Notes under the pieces: generated by a model
Database searches by the model: none
The model's input: the letters and a program-made list of their open reading frames with translations, nothing else
What the model was told of the DNA's origin: nothing
From: Tubulanus polymorphus
Taxonomy: Eukaryota > Nemertea > Palaeonemertea > Tubulaniformes > Tubulanidae
Direction of reading: 5' to 3'
NCBI RefSeq assembly: GCF_964204645.1
Contig: NC_134033.1
Location: forward strand, 3,965,631-4,029,630
DNA: 64,000 nucleotides
Shown: one piece after another, positions 58,451 through 64,000 of the stretch
Position numbering within the stretch: position 1 is the first letter of the stretch
How the letters are laid out: each line of letters starts with the position of its first letter
Position numbers and translations under genes: made by a program

Positions 58451-59919
58451 TCAGGCAGTATCGGGAGTCGTTTGAATGCAAACTGCTGGCTGCTGAACAC
58501 CGAAATCTTGGTAATCCAAATCTACAAAAAAAATCAATTGAAAATTAACATACCGGTACGTGAACTGAACAGAGCAAGGCGCATCTTTGAAAGCTGGGCG
58601 TAGGTCGACCTTGCGATGCGACGCGATCGTCGCGTTGCGTCACAAGTGGCTGCACAAGTCGGTTGCGACGCGATTGTCAGCGACTGTGTGCGACTAGTTG
58701 CTCTCCAGTCGCAAGAGCGCGTAGATCGGTTGCGATGGTCGCGTCGCGTCGCAGAAAGTAGAACATGTGCGACTCATTGCGACTGGCGTTGCTGGCAGTC
58801 GCAACCCGTCGACGGCAGTCGCAAGGTAGCGTAGGTCGGTTGGTCGTTGCGACGCGATCGTCGCTGGCGGTCGCAGTAAGTCGCGTCGTCGCAGTGAGTC
58901 GCAAGCCGTCGCAAGGCCGACCTACGCCCGGCTTTAGATAGCTGGGCGTAGGTCGGTCGTATTTGGCGGCGTAGTAATTAAGAATGGTATTTCCATCGAA
59001 ATTGTGTTAAATCGGGTGGTAGATTTCTGACGGATCCCTGTAAGATCCGCCTACACTCACTCCAGCCGGTAGTACGGCCGATGACGTCGTAGTTGAAGAT
59101 GGACTTGACCTTGACCTCGATGACGCCGTCTGCGGGTGCGTCCTTCATGATGAAGAACGCGCCGTATTTAGCGCGTTCGGTCGTTCGCCACGCCTCTTCT
59201 CCCGGCCATCGGTAATTCACTTCGTAAATGGCATTTCTAAAGATAAAAAGAAAACTGACATGAAAGTTTATTGACGACTTGAAGAATAACCCACATAATG
59301 CTCGATATTGTCGACAACGAATGATATTCTATGAATGATATATTATCAAGGATCAAGAAAGTTATTTCTAATTTGAATATATCGACAATATTGAACGCCA
59401 ACCAGTCCAGCCCCAATATCAATGACGTAGTACACACATCCACTCCCACAATATCCCGATTACCATTAAAATTCGCTATCATAAGGGTCATCTTAGTTCT
59501 ATAACCAATACAATAACTTAAGGCTAGTCTCAAGATTTAGGAACACTTGTACTGAAGGTACGATGCGCAACTGATCCCGGAACGCCCCAAAATTTTTGTT
59601 GTAAAAATCTTCTTTCTTTGAATATGCTTCTACGTAAAAAAATAAAACACACAGTTATATGAAGAAAAGTCTATTTTCTAACTGCTTCGGGGTTACTCCT
59701 AAAACTCCATCATCAAAGAAACTAAAAAGAAAAAATGCTTCTACGTGCATCCCTCGGAAGAACTATTTCCATACCTGTAATTGTGAAATGTTAATTGCGT
59801 CCAGAATTTGTTTTTTTCGGTGAATCGGTACTGTATGTTACCGCGCACCGGACACGGCACCATTTTCCACGAATTCGGGATCCAGCCCGACGGAAGCTGC
59901 ATCGCGATATCGAAACCAC
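58451..59919 (-). CDS. Expansin-like protein, 3' exons (partial)
   Basis: Three minus-strand exons join with fitting phases: 59775-59919, 59061-59236 and 58451-58521 (TGA at 58451-58453). The product carries FDIAMQLPSGW, VPCPVRGNIQYRF and FWTQLTFHN, then EVNYRWPGEEAWRTTERAKY, YGAFF and GVIEVKVKS. This follows the expansin order: end of the double-psi barrel domain (HFDLS...F), the linker with VPC...G.I.(F/Y), and the beta-sandwich CBM63 domain with W and Y on its binding face. Plant and bacterial expansins loosen cellulose networks without hydrolysis; in an animal a digestive role on plant or algal walls is plausible. The N-terminal barrel exons are not visible up to 64000 and may lie beyond. 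The short last exon is the least certain part. A MITE sits in the last intron. Confidence 0.65.
58590..58935. mobile_element. 346-bp MITE with GTCGCA-rich interior
   Basis: Ends are perfect-length inverted repeats AAAGCTGGGCGTAGGTCGAC and, read inward from the right, AAAGCCGGGCGTAGGTCGGC. The interior repeats TCGCG/GTCGCA/TGCGAC dozens of times on both strands. A further solo end (AGCTGGGCGTAGGTCGGTCG) begins three bases to the right. It lies in the last intron of the expansin-like gene. ORFs at 58616-58834 and 58677-58904 are artefacts. Confidence 0.7.
59685..59720 (-). other. Degenerate hammerhead-like / PLE-end motif
   Basis: Minus strand TTGATGATGGAG, a loop, then CCCCGAAGCAG. It resembles the other three motifs in layout but lacks the invariant C and the third A of GAAA. 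Confidence 0.2.
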
Positions 59920-62900
59920 CTTCAACAAAAACGAAATAAACATCATCGATCTATAAAACCAGGGTAGTCTCATTACACTGATAAAACCAACGAGGGATTT
60001 CTGGTTAATTTAATGGGCCCAAGAGACCGGTTCCGTAGTCAGGACTTCAGACCAAAAGTGGTCATAACCCTTTGGTGCCCACCCGTTTTTCCCTCAAAAG
60101 GTCTTTTGTGCCCAAGGTATATGGCCGATGCAATTAAACAACGAGCTAGGATACTACTAAAATCATCATAACTTTTTGAATTATGAAGATAGACAGATAA
60201 TCTTTACACCAAATGAAAGGTAACTTTCACAGCTATCAGATAATGCAGAATAACATATTCCATATATATGATTACCCCAAAAATAATGACAAATCACACC
60301 TCATAAAAATTTTTAAACTTCATGAAGAAAATACAATATTTTTTTGGCAAAAGTATATCTAAATGTCAAATAAAGAAACAAATCACACAAAATGGTATAT
60401 TTCCTAAGTTATATCCAAAAATCAAGCCATTTCCTCAATAAAGAAAAGGGTTAAACCTTAACACTGGTCTTAAATTATTAGATTGGCTATAGAATTAAGT
60501 TTGTCTTGGAACTGTTGTGGAGTTGCTTTCGGTTCTCCAACAATGTTGCGGGGTTGAATTTCTCAACCAATTGTTGTGGGGGCCACGTTGCGTTCTCCCC
60601 TCGTGTTGTCGTTGTTGGTTCCGATTAATCCGATAAGTGATATCCCTCTGACTCCGGAATAATAACAACTCTTCTCGTGGGTCTACGTTCTTTCTTTATT
60701 TTCCCGCACAATTCTTATTCCTTCCTACAGCTCGTATTTTTAGGCTTCTCCGCCACTCTCGCATCTCTCTTCCCCTTACTGTGCTGACCCTCCCTTTTTA
60801 TCTTATTTCATGTTACTCGTGACGTATACTTCTACATATGTTATACGTCACGAGTTTATTATACTTGTTTACTTCCTAGCCATACCAGAGCTCAAGGCTG
60901 CCGCTATAACCAGCAACCCTACGCAGATACTCACGTCACTTTCACCTATCTTCTATTCAGTGTCTTGTGTGCGACGTAAGCATCTACGTAGTTTGTTTAC
61001 TAACTTCAGCCACTGCCCTGAACTCTGGCTTCCCTCCCTCTATGCAAACTACTAATTTATCACCCCAATACTATCCTCCTCCCCAGACGATTGGTCCCCA
61101 ATCGCCAAAAATTCACAAGACCCTATTGTAGTTTCCCAAAAAAAAAAATCTTTTCAAAAGTGCACAGGCTTCAGAACATCATTTATAAGCAACATCTCTT
61201 ACAACTTAAAGCCAGCCGCAGGGTAATGAAAATTACACAAAACCTTCAGAACATCAAGACTAATGATACACAACCACCATTCCGTACATCAATTTACAAC
61301 ACCTGTAAAGTAGCCATAAATCACAATTTCTGACCCTTTCCCCTATTATCCCATCCCGCATAACTTCTACCTAAACTAAGCAACACACCCCACTCATCAT
61401 CAGTTCATCTGATTCATCAACGAGACCTACATGGACCCCATAGAATTTTACGGTAAGCAAAAAATATTTCTAAATACTTATAAACTTAACACACGAACTT
61501 TATCTAAGGGAAAGTAATCATCTACAAATATCAAATATGAGACTCTTTTCATCAGTAATATGTAACAATTATGAGGCATGTACATCTGTATATTGATCTT
61601 ACATTTAATGAGAACAAGCCTATACAATTGTAGTCATGCAAAAAAAACATATCAAACACAACTTCCCAAATAGCTTTCATAGACAATCACCCATTTCTCT
61701 ATATCCACATTTATGTAGTCTCATAATTTAACAATATATGACCAACCACTTCAACTTTCTGACTCTTCTCGTTCTCGTTATCTTTACCAAAAAAAATAAT
61801 CAGTGTGTGCAGCCTTATTTGTCTTTAAAATTACCATTGCAAACACGTCAATTTCCCACTGTCCAAACTATCAGCCGTTACCTTAACCGATATCAGATGA
61901 TTTGTCAAACCTGTCCCGACCCCAATCAACGACGTAAATTAATACAGATGCCAGATACATCATTTAGTTGATTATTATGTGCCCAGCACACGTTGGCAAC
62001 ATACATGCTCAACAATGAATTCACAAACAATTTCATAATAATTTTTCTATGTGTACGTAACATAAAGGTAAGCCAAAACATACCAAAAATGAATATACCG
62101 CATGCGTACATTCGCATTATTGAGATATCAGCTGCTAGTCCCCACCCATTTCCTCAGAAAGCACATTTATCCGTAGTCTAGGCAGGGATAACATGAACTG
62201 CTATTTGCGGCTTGGAACCGTTGAAATAGACAGGCAGGCCGCCATATATTTATGGAAGGATGTCATAAAGTGACCACAAAACTCATTAAGATGCATCACC
62301 CAAAAGTTAGGGAAAATTCCTCTGGACACTACTCATTCAGTGCCATTCAAACAGCCGATTCTCAAAAATTAACTTTAACTCCTGGGCCTATGGTCTTCCA
62401 AACCACCCACATCTGATATTCGAATTGTTCTAATTCCTTCCCGCAAATCAGGGGATATAACCCCACATGTAAAACGGCCGACGCATCATCCTGTATATAA
62501 ACCGGTCAAGACGGAAAGTTCGGAAAAAAAAACATAGCGCTCACACATCCCTGCAATCTACGACCATTCAGTTAAGATACCCAATCTACCGAATAATACT
62601 TATCATACTTATTGTATTACGCAATGAGCAACCCTTTACTTCTAAAAAACCAATCCCCTGAATGGCCATTTCAGCATACCTAACAAATAGCTGTATCGTG
62701 ACATTTCTCATTTCCGTATCATCCCCCATGTCACGCCTTACCGGAGTAAAATAAAATCAATGGATAAATAGGGAACCGGCCGACGAATCACCCATTTGGT
62801 ATTTCTTGATATTCGACCCTAATTATGCCCAACATATATATCCAATCTCTCCCAGAGGCCAGCCACTAAACATTATACTGTTTCAAAGGATCTTCAGAAT

Positions 62901-64000
62901 CCTTCGGGCTATAATCCCCCGTTTTATTCCGGACCATCCCTAGAGCATCCCTTACTCTTCATCCAGGTCCCTGGTCCACCTTAATTCATTTCATATAAAC
63001 AACTCTATTCAAACCCCCTCCGGTAAGATTCACCACTGAGCGCCCAATCTAACCTTTGCACAATAAACATATTCTATACTAACTCGCGATACTCATTATA
63101 TTTCTTAAAACCACATAAACACCACAGTTATTTGTTAGGTATATACAGGCAGTGAGCGCTTTCAACTATCGTTACACTGTTAACCGAGTGGCTCACCTAG
63201 ACTAATAAATCATTCTTTCGCGAAATACCATCCAGCAAATTTAGCAAACTATAAAAGATTTACGTAGTGCATATTTATATCTACGTAGATACAATAACCC
63301 AGCACACAAGCAACTTAAAAACGCTGAGTATCATTCTACAAAAGCAATCAAAACATGCAGCAATACATATCATATTATTTACAATTACTATAAGCCGCAA
63401 TCGTAGTCCGTTGAACGTCTCCAAGGTCGATTTCCCGTAGCAGATCTATGAACTGTCCGATGATGAAATGCGTTTGTATAATGCCTCTAATACCCCACTG
63501 TATTTCATTTATCGCGTTACGATCGCAGAATCGCTTCGTTTCCGAACGCCATTATGTCCGTTAATTCACACGAATCTAAATTCGGAGTAGTGAATCCAAT
63601 TTTCTGCCATGTAAAACGTAGTGTCCAAAACACGATCTTACGAAAACGCCACACCAAATCGGATAATTCAATTAATTTAAATATGGAAAGAAACAACTTC
63701 TTTCCGCACTGGAAGCTCTATAATTCATTTCAACTGAATCTGACGATATGAAGATTATATATTTCTCGAATAAGACAAACAAACAGCTATTAAATCCAGA
63801 CGGGAATGGTTTTTATACACAGATCGAGTTATCCGCAATATTTCAACTTAACCCGCGGTAGCGGCCCGTATTTCATGTAATTATAACGGTTACGGAATGT
63901 AACGTTCATCTTACACTTTTACTTCACCCCTGTTCACTCACCAAATATACACGATCGCTTGGCAGCGAGAGGTGCAGGATACACCACTGTTCTCCACCAA
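59920..64000. other. C-rich, G-poor unassigned stretch
   Basis: No convincing gene. From about 60700 to 63350 the plus strand has far more C than G (line by line often 3-5 to 1). Small ORFs are non-specific. A stop-free minus frame at about 63370-63550 reads like coding sequence (CDRNAINEIQWGIRGIIQTH) but has no clear splice sites. It could be an intron of the expansin-like gene. Confidence 0.4.
60826..60854. repeat. Perfect 13-bp inverted repeat with TGACGT cores
   Basis: CTCGTGACGTATA and TATACGTCACGAG are separated by three bases. Each arm holds a CRE-like TGACGT. Either a hairpin or a paired binding site. Confidence 0.7.

Noticed and set aside
58068-58481. 137-codon minus-strand ORF as the last exon of the expansin-like gene
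   Set aside because: The upstream donor leaves one base, which selects a different frame at the 58521 acceptor and ends at 58451. The long frame does not fit that phase, though it could be a transposon remnant.
61436-61454. Possible first exon (ATGGACCCC... before GGTAAGC)
   Set aside because: A short ATG-to-donor stretch is expected by chance, and no downstream exon was found.
63370-63550. Stop-free minus-strand frame reading like protein
   Set aside because: Only about 60 codons, no consensus splice sites at its ends and no family match; kept as a note in the last region.

Overview
The window is nuclear DNA of an invertebrate animal, most likely a lophotrochozoan such as a mollusc, annelid or brachiopod. 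The evidence is spliced genes with GT-AG introns, AT-rich spacers full of minisatellites and small transposons, an animal-type tRNA-Glu gene, receptors of the GRL101 kind (LDL-receptor repeats plus leucine-rich repeats plus a rhodopsin-like 7TM, first described in the snail Lymnaea) and an expansin-like gene. The species cannot be read from the sequence.

The core is a head-to-tail array on the minus strand of very large chimeric receptors. Three copies have a complete exon set: copy A (9778-16007), copy B (27564-33829) and copy C (37835-44014). Each has three exons in phase 0 and encodes about 1930-1970 residues: signal peptide, several CUB and CUB-like domains, two C-type-lectin-like domains, 6-7 LDLa repeats, about seven LRRs and a class A 7TM with FCWLP and NPLLY motifs. 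A and C are open throughout. B has one in-frame TAA in the LRRs that separates ectodomain from 7TM. A fourth copy (4814-5639) is a broken first exon. Each copy also has, upstream, a short relic of 7TM coding sequence joined to its 5' flank at the same place, so the array grew from an already rearranged unit. Differences between copies, including indels of whole codons, gather in the CUB region, while the 7TM is nearly invariant.

Other genes: at the left edge (1-2445, plus) the last eight exons of an unidentified coiled-coil protein, with a dead non-LTR retrotransposon and a U2-snRNA-like fragment in one intron. At 22645-25286 (minus), inside the receptor array, a GC-rich two-exon gene for a compact ankyrin/TRP-like channel. 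At 17674-17745 a tRNA-Glu(UUC). At 58451-59919 (minus) the 3' exons of an expansin-like gene.

The rest is repeat-rich. There are minisatellites of 69, 75/77, 44, ~20 and 17 bp; two elements with long inverted arms (18614-21650 and 53514-55918); several small TIR elements; tRNA-derived SINE-like sequences; a low-copy dispersed repeat with splice-flanked exon-like units; a duplicated 0.5-kb repeat; and four hammerhead-like motifs of the kind found in Penelope-like elements. From about 59920 to the end I see no convincing gene; that stretch is strongly C-over-G skewed. All homology calls rest on motif recognition by eye.
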